A stretch of DNA of 42,812 bases from an uncultured Clostridia bacterium (GCA_949289625.1 CASEPH010000274.1:1-42812), one strand, 5' to 3'; counted from the stretch's first letter, positions 15,984-25,406 are shown. Notes: generated from the sequence alone by a model not told the origin. Translations and numbers: made by a program.

Positions 15984-17018
15984 TCACCGCTCCTGGAGCA
16001 TCTGCTTTCTTCTCAGCTGCCCGCAGGAGGCGTCGATATCGCCGCCCAGGCTTCTGCGCACTGTGGCGGTGATCCCTGCCTGCTCCAGCTGCTGCTGGAA
16101 CCGGCGAATATTCTCTTTGGAGGATGGCTTCAGCGGACTTTCCTCCACATTGTTCAGCGGGATCATATTCACATGGGCGCCCATGCCCTGAAGCTTTTTG
16201 GCCAAAAGCTGCCCATGGCGTCTGGTGTCGTTGACCCCATCGATCATAGCATACTCAAAGGAGATTCGCCGTCCCGTCTCCTGATAATACCGGTGGCAAG
16301 TCTCCAGCAGCCGATCCACTCCACAGCTCCGATTCACCGGCATCAGCCGGTTTCTGGTCTCGTCGTCCGGGGCATGGAGTGACACCGATAATGTTAATTG
16401 TAAATGAAGGGATGCCAGTTTGTCAATTCTTTCTGTCAGTCCGCAGGTAGAAAGTGAAATGTGCCGCATACTGATATTCATACCCTGAGGATGATTGACC
16501 AATTCCAGAAATCGCACCACAGCGTCAAAATTGTCCAGAGGCTCTCCGATGCCCATCAGCACAATGTGAGAAATCGTCCTTCCGCTGTCCAGCTGGGTGA
16601 AGAGCACCTGATCCAGGATTTCCCCCGCCGTCAGCCGCCGCACTAGCCCCCCCAGGGTGGACGCGCAGAATGCGCAGCCCATAACGCAGCCTACCTCCGA
16701 AGAGACGCAGACCGTGTTGCCATACTTATACTGCATCAGAACAGTTTCCACACAGTTTCCATCTCCAAGCCGCCACAGATACTTGATGGTTCCGTCCCGC
16801 TGGCTCTCCTGTTTCCGCGCCACCTGCGGCACGGAAATATAGAACCGCTCATCCAGCAGTTCCCGCAAAGGCTTTGCCAGGTTGGTCATCTCCGCAAAAG
16901 ACCGTACGCCCCGGTGCAACCAGGAGAATATTTGTTTTGCCCGAAACCGGGGCTGCCCCAGCTCCCGCAGCATTTCCTCCAACTCAGGGAGATTCATGGA
17001 TTTGATGTCCTGTTTCAT
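15984..17018 (-). CDS. rlmN: Dual-specificity 23S rRNA/tRNA (adenine-C2) methyltransferase, radical SAM
   Basis: Methylates C2 of A2503 in 23S rRNA and A37 in some tRNAs, affecting peptidyl-transferase fidelity. The 344-residue protein has the radical SAM cluster motif CVMGCAFC (Cys111, Cys115, Cys118), HIVLMGIGEPLDN, HISLSTCGL and the C-terminal DIDASCGQL, whose Cys corresponds to the methyl-carrying residue of the family. It opens MKQDIKSMNLPELEEML. The start at 17018 has GAGG 8 bases upstream; the frame runs 13 codons further without support. It overlaps the rsmB stop as ATGA, so translation is likely coupled. Confidence 0.96.
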   Translation of the reverse strand: MKQDIKSMNLPELEEMLRELGQPRFRAKQIFSWLHRGVRSFAEMTNLAKPLRELLDERFYISVPQVARKQESQRDGTIKYLWRLGDGNCVETVLMQYKYGNTVCVSSEVGCVMGCAFCASTLGGLVRRLTAGEILDQVLFTQLDSGRTISHIVLMGIGEPLDNFDAVVRFLELVNHPQGMNISMRHISLSTCGLTERIDKLASLHLQLTLSVSLHAPDDETRNRLMPVNRSCGVDRLLETCHRYYQETGRRISFEYAMIDGVNDTRRHGQLLAKKLQGMGAHVNMIPLNNVEESPLKPSSKENIRRFQQQLEQAGITATVRRSLGGDIDASCGQLRRKQMLQER

Positions 17019-18316
17019 ATTGATTTCCTCATTCTGCACAGAAAGAAGCCATCGCACTGGTTGATCCCTTGATACAGTGTCAACATTCCCTTTTGTTGCT
17101 GCCGAAGGGGTTCCGGCAGTGAAAGCATCTCCGTCTGAAACTCCGGGTGGTCCTTCAGGAAGTCCTCCGCCACGTCCTGGTTTTCCCGCTGCAAAATAGT
17201 GCAGGTGCTGTATAGTAGCTGCCCGCCTGGTCTGACGTATCGCCCGGCCTGCTCTAAAATAGCTCTTTGCAGCGCCGGCAGCTGTTCCATGTCCTCCAGG
17301 GATTTGTAGCGGATGTCCGGCTTTTTCCGGATCACGCCTAGGCCGGAGCAGGGTACATCGGCGATCACCACGTCAAATTGTTCCTGCCATTCCGGCCGGA
17401 ACTGGGCGCCGTCGTTTTGCTCCGTCTCCAGGATGGTGACGCCCAGTCGGCTGGCAGCGCCCTCAATCTGGGGCAGCTTTCCAGGGTGGAGATCGCAGGC
17501 GATAATCCGTCCTCGATTCTCCATGGTCAGCCCGGCAGCCATAGATTTTCCACCCGGTGCAGCGCACAAATCAAGAACTTTCATCCCGGGCTCCAGTTCC
17601 AGCACCTGGACCGCCAGCCTTGCAGCCGGGTCCTGGATCTGGAACCAGCCCTCCCGAAAGCTCCCCAAAGCCTCAAGGTTACCGGTTCGCCGCAGCAGAT
17701 AGCAGTGGGCCATCCAGGGATGGGGCGCAGCCTCCACCCCTTCCTGTTCCCATCGGGCCAGCAGGGCTTCTTCGGAACATCTTTGCCCATTCCAGTGGGC
17801 GGTGGTCTCCGGGCTGCTGTTGTCCGCTTCCAATATGGCGCCCAACCGCTTGCCCACCGATTCCTTCATCAGGTCCACCAGAGCCGGTGGATGGCTGTAG
17901 CGGATGGCGTAATCCTGCGGCGGCGTCAGCCCTTCCTTTTGGCGGCCAAGGTTCCGCAGCACGCCGTTGCACAACCCCGCCTCCCGCTGTCCCAGCCGTT
18001 TTTTGGCCTGCTTCACCGCCTCGTTCACCGCGGCGGAATCCGGCACCCGGTCCAGCATCAGGATCTGATAGGCCCCCAGCCGCAGGATGTCCCGCAGCAC
18101 CGGCGGCAGCCGTTTCTTCCCCTGTAGGAAGCCGTCGATATAGTAATCCAGCAGGGCCTGATTCTGCAGTACACCCAGACAAAGGGTGGTACACAGTCCA
18201 GCGTCTCTGGGATCCAGCCGGTCAGCGCTGATATAGTCCTTGAGTACCGCGTCAGACCAGGCGTTGGCGGTGCGGCAGGCAATCAACGCCCGGAGGGCCG
18301 TATTCCTTGCAGACAA
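17015..18316 (-). CDS. rsmB: 16S rRNA (cytosine-967-C5)-methyltransferase
   Basis: Makes m5C967 in 16S rRNA. The 433-residue protein has an N-terminal NusB-like RNA-binding domain (about 1-140, NTALRALIACRTA and RDILRLGAYQILML) and a C-terminal Rossmann methyltransferase: LDLCAAPGGKSMA (SAM binding), VIADVPCSGLG and LLYSTCTI, which hold the two RsmB/NSUN cysteines. The start is a TTG at 18316 with AAGGAG 8 bases upstream, just after the fmt stop. It overlaps rlmN by 4 bases. The fmt-rsmB-rlmN order is the Firmicutes norm. Confidence 0.95.
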   Translation of the reverse strand: MSARNTALRALIACRTANAWSDAVLKDYISADRLDPRDAGLCTTLCLGVLQNQALLDYYIDGFLQGKKRLPPVLRDILRLGAYQILMLDRVPDSAAVNEAVKQAKKRLGQREAGLCNGVLRNLGRQKEGLTPPQDYAIRYSHPPALVDLMKESVGKRLGAILEADNSSPETTAHWNGQRCSEEALLARWEQEGVEAAPHPWMAHCYLLRRTGNLEALGSFREGWFQIQDPAARLAVQVLELEPGMKVLDLCAAPGGKSMAAGLTMENRGRIIACDLHPGKLPQIEGAASRLGVTILETEQNDGAQFRPEWQEQFDVVIADVPCSGLGVIRKKPDIRYKSLEDMEQLPALQRAILEQAGRYVRPGGQLLYSTCTILQRENQDVAEDFLKDHPEFQTEMLSLPEPLRQQQKGMLTLYQGINQCDGFFLCRMRKSI

Positions 18317-18328
18317 ACCGATCGCTCC

Positions 18329-19249
18329 TTATTCTATGGTAATGGGATGTCCCCGAAGATAGTCGGCACTGCTCATACGCTTGCCGCCCTGGGCCTGGAT
18401 CTCCTGCACCAGAATCACCTTTCCACCGCCGCAGGCCATCTCCAGGCCCTGCTTGGTGACGGCCACCGGCGTTCCGTCCGGCTTTTCCGTCTCCTGATCC
18501 AGGGGGTTTACGCTGTAGACCTTGCATAACTTCCCTCCCAGCTCCATGGTGGCCACCGGCCAAGGAATCATCCCCCGAACATGGCAGGAGATTTCCCTGG
18601 GGCTTTTGCTCCAGTCAATGGGGGCCATATCCTTTTGCAGCATGGGAGCATAAGTGGCCTGTTCTGGATCCTGGGGCACCCGCTCCGCCGTACCCGCTCC
18701 GATGCTGACGATGGTTTTGCTCAGAAGCTCCGCTCCAGCCTGGGCCAGTTTTTCCGTCAGGGTTGCCGTAGTGTCGTCCTCGGCGATGGGCACCACGGTT
18801 TTGTCGATCATGTCTCCTTCGTCCATTCCGGCAGAGAGATACATGGCCGTAACGCCGGTCTCCTGGTCTCCGCTTAAAATACTCCACTGGATGGGGCCTG
18901 CTCCCCGCAGCTTGGGCAGTAGGCTGGCGTGGATATTGATGCAGCCGTATTTGGGAATGTCCAGCACCGATTGGGGCAGGATCTTCCCGTAGGCCACCAC
19001 GCAGATCAGCTCCGGCTGGAGAGCCCGTAGCTCCTCCACCACCGCTGCATCCCGGAAGGAGACGGGCTGAATCACGGGAAGATCATGGGCCACCGCGAAT
19101 TCCTTCACCGGGGAGGCCGTCAGCTTCATGCCCCGGTTTTTGGGGGTGTCAATCTTGGTATAGACGGCAGCAATGTCATGGCCGTCCTCATAGACGCGCC
19201 GGAGGCAGGTGGCGGCAATCTCCGGTGTTCCCATATAGACGATCCTCAC
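18329..19249 (-). CDS. fmt: Methionyl-tRNA formyltransferase
   Basis: Formylates the initiator Met-tRNA with 10-formyl-tetrahydrofolate. The 306-residue protein starts MRIVYMGTPEIAATCL, and contains CINIHASLLPKLRGAGPIQW, the family's catalytic Asn-His-Ser/Leu-Leu-Pro block, with GVTAMYLSAGMDEGDM after it. The C-terminal domain (about 205-306) is the OB-like tRNA-binding part. The start is a GTG at 19249 that overlaps the def stop codon as GTGA, with a purine-rich AAGAGG just upstream. Pairing with def, which removes the same formyl group, is universal. Confidence 0.96.
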   Translation of the reverse strand: MRIVYMGTPEIAATCLRRVYEDGHDIAAVYTKIDTPKNRGMKLTASPVKEFAVAHDLPVIQPVSFRDAAVVEELRALQPELICVVAYGKILPQSVLDIPKYGCINIHASLLPKLRGAGPIQWSILSGDQETGVTAMYLSAGMDEGDMIDKTVVPIAEDDTTATLTEKLAQAGAELLSKTIVSIGAGTAERVPQDPEQATYAPMLQKDMAPIDWSKSPREISCHVRGMIPWPVATMELGGKLCKVYSVNPLDQETEKPDGTPVAVTKQGLEMACGGGKVILVQEIQAQGGKRMSSADYLRGHPITIE

Positions 19250-19770
19250 GCCTCTTCCTCCTCCATGGCCGCTTCCTCCAGGGCCTCCTCATCCATCCGC
19301 TGGAGCTCCTCCTCCGACAGGATGTGGTCCGCCCGGTCTACAAACAATACGCCATCGAGATGCTCGCACTCATGGACAAAGCACCGGCCAATCAGCCCCG
19401 ACGCCGTCTCGGTAAAGGGATTGCCATTCCGATCCAGGGCCTTCACCGTAACGGTCATGGGGCGTTTGACCTCTCCCCATACCCCCGGCAGACTCAGGCA
19501 CCCTTCGGGTCCGATCTGCTCGCCTTCCGTGGCGATAATCTCCGGGTTCACCAGTTCCAGGATGGAACCGTCCTCCCGCTCAATCACCACCATCCGCCGC
19601 AGGATCCCCACCTGGGGTGCGGCCAGGCCTACCCCACCGGAATCCTTCAGGGTTTCGATCATATCGTCCAGCATGCCATGAAGCCGGGCGTTAAAGGCCG
19701 TTACCGGCCGGGAACGCTTTCTCAGCGCTTCCTCGTCATGCTCTGTTGTCAGAATCGTTCGCAATGCCAT
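19246..19770 (-). CDS. def: Peptide deformylase
   Basis: A metalloenzyme that removes the N-formyl group from new proteins. The 174-residue protein has all three motifs: GVGLAAPQVG (46-55), EGCLSLPG (89-96, metal Cys91) and HECEH (133-137, metal His133 and His137). After the catalytic domain comes an unusually Glu-rich end, MDEEALEEAAMEEEEA. The start at 19770 has GGAGGAG 7 bases upstream, 17 bases after the priA stop; the longer open frame further upstream lies inside priA and is not real. Confidence 0.96.
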   Translation of the reverse strand: MALRTILTTEHDEEALRKRSRPVTAFNARLHGMLDDMIETLKDSGGVGLAAPQVGILRRMVVIEREDGSILELVNPEIIATEGEQIGPEGCLSLPGVWGEVKRPMTVTVKALDRNGNPFTETASGLIGRCFVHECEHLDGVLFVDRADHILSEEELQRMDEEALEEAAMEEEEA

Positions 19771-19787
19771 TTCTAATCTCCTCCGTC

Positions 19788-22244
19788 TCAGCCCAGGGGA
19801 TTGACGTCCACGCAGGCTGTAATGTGTCCGTTGGCCCGATCTCCCGCAAACCATTTCAGCATTGCGGCCAGAAGGGCCCGTAATTCCTTTGTGTTTTTCG
19901 CCAGAATGGTCAGCTGGTAGTGATACCGGTTCATAACTCGAACTACCGCCGCTGGGGCTGGTCCCATCACTACGAGCTTTTCCGTATTCCATGTCACACG
20001 TCCCAGGGCCTGACTTAGGCCCTGGCGGAACCGCAGCGCACTCTCCGCCACCTCGTTTTCAAAGGCCCCGAAAAACTTCACCTGAAATACATCAGCAAAG
20101 GGCGGACACCCTCGCATCTGTCGCAGAGGCAGCTCTGTTTCATAGAACGCGTCATAATCTTGACTGGCCGCTTGCAGCAGGACCTGGTTTTCTGGGGTCA
20201 TGGTCTGAATCACAGCTCTCCCCTTCTGTTCCCCTCGACCTGCCCGGCCAATGACCTGGGTGATCTTGGAGAAGGTATTCTCCGCCGCACGAAAATCATC
20301 GGTATACAGAGAACCATCTCCATCCAGGACCCCCACCAGGGTCACATTGGGGAAATTCAGCCCCTTGGTCACCATCTGCGTTCCAATGAGTACCGGAATT
20401 TTCTCCGTCTGAAACCGGGAAAGGATCTTGTCATGGGGATTGGTGGCGCTGACCGTATCTGCGTCCATACGGATGGTCTCGATCCAGGGCCAAAGCTGTC
20501 GAAGTTCCTCTTCTATCTTTTGGGTACCGGTACCCACCTGCCGATAGGTGCTGCCACACTCTGGGCATTCCCCTGTAGCAGGTTCCGAATAACCGCAGTA
20601 ATGGCACATAAGCCTGTGATTGGCGGAATGATAGGTCAAACTTACTGAGCACCTGGGACACTGGGGCACATGGCCGCAGATGGGGCATAGCACGGTACGG
20701 CTGGCCCCACGCCGGTTGAGATACAAAATGGTCTGTTCTCCCTGCCGGAAGTTTGCCTCCATTTCCTCCCGAAGCCGAGCCGAAATAGAGCAGCTGTTGC
20801 CCTCCTTTAGTTCCTCCTTCATGTCCACCAGTACCACCTGAGGCAGGCTCCTGCCGCCAAAGCGATCCGTCATCTTCAGCAGCTGATAGGTCCCCTTTTG
20901 GGCCAGATACATGGACTCCACACTGGGCGTAGCGGAGCCCAAAACCACCGCAGCCTTTTCATAAACCCCTCGCCAGATGGCCACCTCCCGGGCATGGTAC
21001 CGGGGATTCATCTCCGATTTATAGGAGTGCTCATGTTCCTCATCCAGCACCACAAGTCCCAGGTTTTTCAGCGGTGCAAAAACCGCCGAACGGGTCCCCA
21101 CCACCACTGTGGCCTGACCCATGCGGATCCGCTTCCACTCATCATATCGCTGTCCCACCTGCAGAGCGCTGTGAAGCACCGCCACACGATCCCCAAACTG
21201 GCCCATAAAGGTCTGCATCAACTGAGGCGTCAGGGCGATCTCCGGCACCAGCACCAGAGCGGATTTTCCCATGACCAGGCAATCCTCAATCAGTCGAAGA
21301 TACACCATGGTCTTTCCGCTGCCGGTAACGCCATAGAGCAAACTGATCTTCCCGCCAATATCCAGATGGGGCCGTATCCGCGCATAGGCCTCCTGTTGTT
21401 CCTCATTGAGCTCTAAAGACACGGGCTTTTCCAGCGCGTTATATTGGGGCCGCCGAAACAGCTCCCGTTGACTAAGCTCCAGATAGCCTGCCTGTTCCAG
21501 GGCACGGATGGTGGCGGCAGAGGCGCCGGTAAAATACTTCAGCTCCTTCACCGAGCAACTCCCCAGCACCAGCAGCATCTCCAACACTGCCTTCTGTATC
21601 GGAGCGCGTTTTCTGGTCTGAGCGTAGGCCGCAGCCTCCTCAGAGGACACCGCCAACGAGGCGATCTGCTCCGTTTTGTCATTGACGTTCCGAACCAGGG
21701 TACCCTCGGAAATAGCCATATTTTTCTTCAGCAGCAGTTTCAAACCTTTTTCCACAGTCTCTTGCGGCAGCATGCGCTTTAAAACGCTCTCTTCAGCCTG
21801 GCCTCCGAAATCCCGCAGGCATTGGAGCAGCTGCCTTGCCTCCGGGTATCGCTCCAGTTTTTCCAGCTCCAAGCTCTCTCCCAGAGCTGTCAGCACCACC
21901 TTATCCCGGGCATGGAACCATAGCCCTGCCGGCAGCATAGCTCGAACTGCATCGAAAAACGTGCAGAAATACCGCTCCCGCAAAAACGCAGCCAACCGCA
22001 GCATGGTTTCATCCAACACCGGTTCCTGATCCAGCACCGATTCCACCATTTTGAGGTTTTTCTTTTCTGTTCCCTGCTCCAGGAACAAGACAATCCCCTC
22101 TGTCCGTCGGTTTCCCCGTCCAAAGGGCACCACAACCCGGACCCCAGGTTGTATGCTGTCTTCCAGTGCGTCGGGAACCAAGTAGTCATAGGGTTTGTCG
22201 ATGGCATACACGGCGGCGGCCACGACAATTCTTGCAATGTTCAT
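19788..22244 (-). CDS. priA: Primosomal protein N', replication restart helicase
   Basis: Recognises repaired forks and reloads the replisome. The 818-residue protein has the N-terminal 3'-DNA-binding domain (MNIARIVVAAAVYAIDKPYDY), a winged helix, then the helicase core with Walker A GVTGSGKT and the DEEH box in VVLDEEHEHSY. A split zinc module with four Cys-x2-Cys pairs follows (CPICGHVPQCPRC, CHYCG, CPEC), then the C-terminal helicase motifs with GTQMVTKGLNFPNV and QVIGRAGRG. The start at 22244 has AAGGAGG 7 bases upstream; nine extra upstream codons are open but unsupported. In most Firmicutes coaBC precedes priA; here rpoZ does, with a 94-base gap holding a hairpin. Confidence 0.96.
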   Translation of the reverse strand: MNIARIVVAAAVYAIDKPYDYLVPDALEDSIQPGVRVVVPFGRGNRRTEGIVLFLEQGTEKKNLKMVESVLDQEPVLDETMLRLAAFLRERYFCTFFDAVRAMLPAGLWFHARDKVVLTALGESLELEKLERYPEARQLLQCLRDFGGQAEESVLKRMLPQETVEKGLKLLLKKNMAISEGTLVRNVNDKTEQIASLAVSSEEAAAYAQTRKRAPIQKAVLEMLLVLGSCSVKELKYFTGASAATIRALEQAGYLELSQRELFRRPQYNALEKPVSLELNEEQQEAYARIRPHLDIGGKISLLYGVTGSGKTMVYLRLIEDCLVMGKSALVLVPEIALTPQLMQTFMGQFGDRVAVLHSALQVGQRYDEWKRIRMGQATVVVGTRSAVFAPLKNLGLVVLDEEHEHSYKSEMNPRYHAREVAIWRGVYEKAAVVLGSATPSVESMYLAQKGTYQLLKMTDRFGGRSLPQVVLVDMKEELKEGNSCSISARLREEMEANFRQGEQTILYLNRRGASRTVLCPICGHVPQCPRCSVSLTYHSANHRLMCHYCGYSEPATGECPECGSTYRQVGTGTQKIEEELRQLWPWIETIRMDADTVSATNPHDKILSRFQTEKIPVLIGTQMVTKGLNFPNVTLVGVLDGDGSLYTDDFRAAENTFSKITQVIGRAGRGEQKGRAVIQTMTPENQVLLQAASQDYDAFYETELPLRQMRGCPPFADVFQVKFFGAFENEVAESALRFRQGLSQALGRVTWNTEKLVVMGPAPAAVVRVMNRYHYQLTILAKNTKELRALLAAMLKWFAGDRANGHITACVDVNPLG

Positions 22245-22269
22245 ATGACCGCCTCCTTCCCATGCGGAC

Positions 22270-22312
22270 AAAAGCCTCCCGTCACAGCCTGAATCAGACC
22301 CCGACGCGAGGC
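22270..22312 (-). terminator. Possible weak terminator or processing hairpin between rpoZ and priA
   Basis: On the - strand GCCTCGCGTC pairs with GACGGGAGGC (one G-G mismatch, 19-base loop), followed by TTTTG. It lies where coaBC normally sits. It could reduce read-through into priA. Confidence 0.4.
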
Positions 22313-22338
22313 AAAGCGGTCCTCCCGCCTATCTTAGC

Positions 22339-22548
22339 TCAATGCAGATATTCGTCCTTCACATCCGCCGTCAGTTTTCCTTCGGCGATTTCATCAATGG
22401 CCTGGCTGACAGGCTTCTTCTCCAGAGGGACCTTAAACTCCTCAGCCTCAATGGCCACCTGACGGGCCCGGCGTGCGATCACATTTACCAGAAGATACCG
22501 GCTTTTGACGCTCTTAAGCATCTGCGGTACCGGTGGATACAGCATCAT
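22339..22548 (-). CDS. rpoZ: DNA-directed RNA polymerase omega subunit
   Basis: The small subunit that helps RNA polymerase assembly. The 69-residue protein has the omega signature: LLVNVIARRARQVAIEA followed by KPVSQAIDEIAEGKL. The start is the first of two Met codons at 22548, with GGAGGA 6 bases upstream, overlapping the gmk stop by 4 bases. The gmk-rpoZ pair is conserved across bacteria. Length is typical. Confidence 0.93.
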   Translation of the reverse strand: MMLYPPVPQMLKSVKSRYLLVNVIARRARQVAIEAEEFKVPLEKKPVSQAIDEIAEGKLTADVKDEYLH

Positions 22549-23150
22549 AACGATTCCTCCATTTGCAGTAAATTCATCTTTCGGGCGGCACGCAGTTTCT
22601 CCGCCGTCAGGATACAGTCTATATCATTTACGGTACGCTGAAGCGTATCGGAAATTACAATATAATCATAAAGGTGCGCGTGGGCATACTCCCATTTTGC
22701 CTTCCCCAGCCGGCGTTCCATATCCGCCTCCGAGGTGTCGCCCCGGCCCCTGAGCCGCTTCTCCAACAAGGAAAAGGATGGGGCCACCAGGAAGATCAGC
22801 ACCGCATCGGGACAACGCTGCTGAATTTGCAGGGCGCCTTGGACGTCAATGTCCATAATCACGTCCACACCTTTTGCAAGGCATTCCTCCACGGGAGCCT
22901 TCGGCGTCCCGTAATAGTTCCCGGCGTATTCCGCATATTCGTAAAAGGCGCCGGCAGCAGCCATTTCCTCAAATTCCGACCGGTTCTTAAACCAATAGGT
23001 CACCCCATTTTGATCTCCGGTCCGCTTGGGTCTGGTGGTGGCGGAAACGGAAAAAAACATCTCGGGATGCCGCTGTCGGACCCCGGCAATGGCGGTACTT
23101 TTTCCCACGCCAGATGGCCCTGAAATCACCAGAAGTTTACCCCGTTCCAT
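22545..23150 (-). CDS. gmk: Guanylate kinase
   Basis: Converts GMP to GDP with ATP. The 201-residue protein has the P-loop SGPSGVGKST (10-19), the GMP-binding block STAIAG...SVSATTRPKRTGDQ and the lid region with LRGRGDTSEADMERRL. Gene neighbours remA upstream and rpoZ downstream match the Firmicutes yloC-ylzA-gmk-rpoZ cluster. The start at 23150 has AGGAGG 9 bases upstream, directly after the remA stop. Confidence 0.96.
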   Translation of the reverse strand: MERGKLLVISGPSGVGKSTAIAGVRQRHPEMFFSVSATTRPKRTGDQNGVTYWFKNRSEFEEMAAAGAFYEYAEYAGNYYGTPKAPVEECLAKGVDVIMDIDVQGALQIQQRCPDAVLIFLVAPSFSLLEKRLRGRGDTSEADMERRLGKAKWEYAHAHLYDYIVISDTLQRTVNDIDCILTAEKLRAARKMNLLQMEESL

Positions 23151-23151
23151 C

Positions 23152-23418
23152 TCAAGTCTCCTCCTCCGTCTGCGCCTCCGTCATATCATACCCTGCTCGC
23201 TTGGCGATGGTCTCCGGCGGCAGGCCGGAAAGAATCACATGGTCCGTATCCATCACCAGCACAGATTTCGTTTTTCTGCCGCAGCTGGCATCAATGAGCA
23301 TACTCCGCTCCCTAGCCTCCTGCACCAGACGTTTAATGGGCGCCGCATCCGGCGATACTACCGTCAGCAACCGGTCCGCCGAAATCATATTTCCAAAGCC
23401 AATGTTCATCAGCTGCAT
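23152..23418 (-). CDS. remA: RemA-like DNA-binding regulator (DUF370)
   Basis: RemA is a small DNA-binding protein that activates biofilm matrix and osmolyte genes in Bacillus. The 88-residue protein carries the nearly invariant family sequence: [47 protein letters not shown] and [14 protein letters not shown]. The C-terminal end is acidic (TEAQTEEET). The start at 23418 has AGGAG 8 bases upstream. It sits between yicC and gmk as in most Firmicutes. The target genes in this organism are unknown. Confidence 0.92.
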   Translation of the reverse strand: MQLMNIGFGNMISADRLLTVVSPDAAPIKRLVQEARERSMLIDASCGRKTKSVLVMDTDHVILSGLPPETIAKRAGYDMTEAQTEEET

Positions 23419-23429
23419 ACGTTCAGCTC

Positions 23430-24308
23430 CTATTCGATGTTCTGGATCTGCTCCCGGATCTTTTCCAGCTGGGATTTAATGTCCACCACATGGCGGGCCT
23501 GCTCCACATCGTTGCCCTTGGAGCCGATGGTGTTGGCCTCCCGGTTCATCTCCTGCATCAAGAAATCCAGCTTCCGGCCGATGACGCCGCCTTCCTCCAG
23601 CATGGTTCTAAGCTGGTCGATATGGCTACGGAGCCGAACGGTCTCTTCATCCACGGCGATCTTATCGGCGTAGATGGCAGCCTCCTGGATCACCCGTGCC
23701 TCATCCACAGCAGAGTTCTCCAGCACCTCCCGCATTTTGTTCAGCAGCCGCTCCCGGTATGCCGCCAGGGTCACAGGGCTTCTTTCCTCCACCTGAGACA
23801 CCAGTTCCAGAATCTCCTCGGCCTTTTGCAGCAGGTCCTTTTTCAGTGCCTCGCCTTCCACGGTACGCATCTGGTCAAAGGCCTCCAGGGCCGTCGCTGT
23901 CACAGACAGCAGTGCCTCCTGAACCTCGTCTTCATCCTCTTCCTGTTTTTCCACCAAAAACACGTCGTTAAACCTGGAAAGGGTGCTGACAGAAATATCG
24001 TCCTTTACTTCATAATCCCGGGCAATCTGGCGCAGGGCGCTGAGATACCCTTCCACCACCGGAGTATTGAGGGAGATTTTAATATTCTGGGCTCCGGCGG
24101 AACTGATATTGATGAACACATCCACCTTGCCGCGGGAAATGGTCCGCTGGACCAGTCCCTTGATAGCCTCCTCCGCAAAGGCGTATACCCGCGGCAGCTT
24201 CACGCCACAGTCCAGATACCGGTTGTTTACGGATTTGATTTCTACCAGGATTTCACCGCCGGAAAAGCTTCCCTGAGCACGGCCATAGCCCGTCATACTT
24301 TTAATCAT
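23430..24308 (-). CDS. yicC: YicC/YloC family endoribonuclease
   Basis: YicC/YloC proteins are RNA-cleaving enzymes related to RNA turnover and stationary-phase survival. The 292-residue protein begins [12 protein letters not shown], the family signature, followed by [12 protein letters not shown]. The C-terminal DUF1732 region holds [20 protein letters not shown] and the ending TIGSKGND...[18 protein letters not shown]. The start at 24308 is chosen because GAGAGG lies 9 bases upstream; two earlier Met codons sit on the ribosome binding site. It is the first gene after the strong promoter at 24334-24362 and leads the long run to spoIVA. Confidence 0.94.
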   Translation of the reverse strand: MIKSMTGYGRAQGSFSGGEILVEIKSVNNRYLDCGVKLPRVYAFAEEAIKGLVQRTISRGKVDVFINISSAGAQNIKISLNTPVVEGYLSALRQIARDYEVKDDISVSTLSRFNDVFLVEKQEEDEDEVQEALLSVTATALEAFDQMRTVEGEALKKDLLQKAEEILELVSQVEERSPVTLAAYRERLLNKMREVLENSAVDEARVIQEAAIYADKIAVDEETVRLRSHIDQLRTMLEEGGVIGRKLDFLMQEMNREANTIGSKGNDVEQARHVVDIKSQLEKIREQIQNIE

Positions 24309-24333
24309 GGTCATCATCCTCTCAAGACGATTT

Positions 24334-24362
24334 ATTATATCAGATTATTTTTCATTTTGCAA
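24334..24362 (-). promoter_or_regulatory. Strong SigA promoter for the yicC-remA-gmk-rpoZ run
   Basis: On the - strand TTGCAA (24357-24362), 17-base spacer, TATAAT (24334-24339) with an extended TGA just before it. The start is expected near 24327, about 20 bases before the yicC ATG. Confidence 0.85.
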
Positions 24363-24453
24363 GGTTTCTCCTGCCCGTATAGACACTGTTTGTCCTCAAC
24401 TGGCACATTTCACAGGATGGTTCCACAGATACGGCAATCCTAAGCTTTTTTCG

Positions 24454-24482
24454 TTGCGATTCCTCATAAAATGCAGTATACT
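24454..24482 (+). promoter_or_regulatory. SigA promoter for the amidase-mtnA pair
   Basis: TTGCGA (24454-24459), 17-base spacer, TATACT (24477-24482). It is divergent from the yicC promoter, about 90 bases away. The start is expected near 24489; the first gene begins at 24516. Confidence 0.75.
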
Positions 24483-24515
24483 CATGATAATCAAAAACGA
24501 AAAGAGGGGGATCCT

Positions 24516-25394
24516 ATGCAGCCATTTCAAATCGCGCTGATGCAGCTGCTGCCCACTGGCAGCACCGAAGGCAACCTGAAAAAGGGCATTGCCGCCTGCC
24601 GGCAGGCCAAGGCCATGGGAGCAGATCTATGCCTGTTCCCGGAAATGTGGAGTTGCGGCTACAGCATTCCAGAGGATATAGCCCTGTTAAAATCCATGGC
24701 GGTACCCATGGAGAGCGACTATATAGCAGCCTTCCAAGCCCTGGCACAGGAGCTGAATCTGGCTATCGGCATCACCCTGCTGGAGCAGTTCGAGCCGTTG
24801 CCCCGAAACACCCTGTACCTCATCGATCGCCACGGCCGGCCGGTGCTGACCTATTCCAAGGTTCATACCTGTGACTTTGGGGAGGAAATACGCCTGACCC
24901 CTGGAGATACCTTTTATACAGCCCCTTTGGACATCGGACGGGATACCGTTCAAATCGGGGCCATGATCTGCTATGACCGGGAATTCCCGGAAAGTGCCCG
25001 AATCCTGATGCTGCAGGGTGCCGAGGTGATCCTGGTACCCAACGCCTGCCCCATGGAGATCAACCGGCTTAGTCAGCTGCGGGCCAGAGCCTATGAAAAC
25101 ATGATAGCCATAGCCACCGTCAATTATCCCCTGGGCCAGCCGGACTGTAACGGTCATTCCACCGTCTTTGACGGCATCGCCTACCGACCCGATGTCCCCG
25201 GCTCCCGAGATACCCTGGTGCTGGAGGCCGGGGAAAACGAGGGTATTTATCTGGCTCCTATCCCGCTGGAGGAACTCCGCGCCTACCGAAAGTCCGAGGT
25301 TCACGGTAACGCCTATCGCCATCCAGGCAAATATCATCTGCTGACAGAGGAGTCCGTACAGGAGCCCTTTCTCCGCTCCGATAGTCGCCGATAA
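24516..25394 (+). CDS. Carbon-nitrogen hydrolase (nitrilase superfamily), possibly MtnU-like
   Basis: A 292-residue cytoplasmic amidase. The Glu-Lys-Cys catalytic triad is visible: LFPEMWSCGY (Glu43), YSKVHTCDFGEE (Lys115) and AMICYDREFPE (Cys152). The C-terminal NGHSTVFDG is also typical. The start at 24516 has AGAGGGGG just upstream. mtnA follows after 12 bases. In Bacillus a nitrilase (mtnU) clusters with mtnA in methionine salvage, where it is proposed to act on the 2-oxo acid amide; that makes an omega-amidase role plausible. N-carbamoyl-amine or other amide hydrolysis cannot be excluded from sequence. The fold is secure; the substrate is inference. Confidence 0.85.
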   Translation: MQPFQIALMQLLPTGSTEGNLKKGIAACRQAKAMGADLCLFPEMWSCGYSIPEDIALLKSMAVPMESDYIAAFQALAQELNLAIGITLLEQFEPLPRNTLYLIDRHGRPVLTYSKVHTCDFGEEIRLTPGDTFYTAPLDIGRDTVQIGAMICYDREFPESARILMLQGAEVILVPNACPMEINRLSQLRARAYENMIAIATVNYPLGQPDCNGHSTVFDGIAYRPDVPGSRDTLVLEAGENEGIYLAPIPLEELRAYRKSEVHGNAYRHPGKYHLLTEESVQEPFLRSDSRR

Positions 25395-25406
25395 GGAGGT
25401 CACAGG

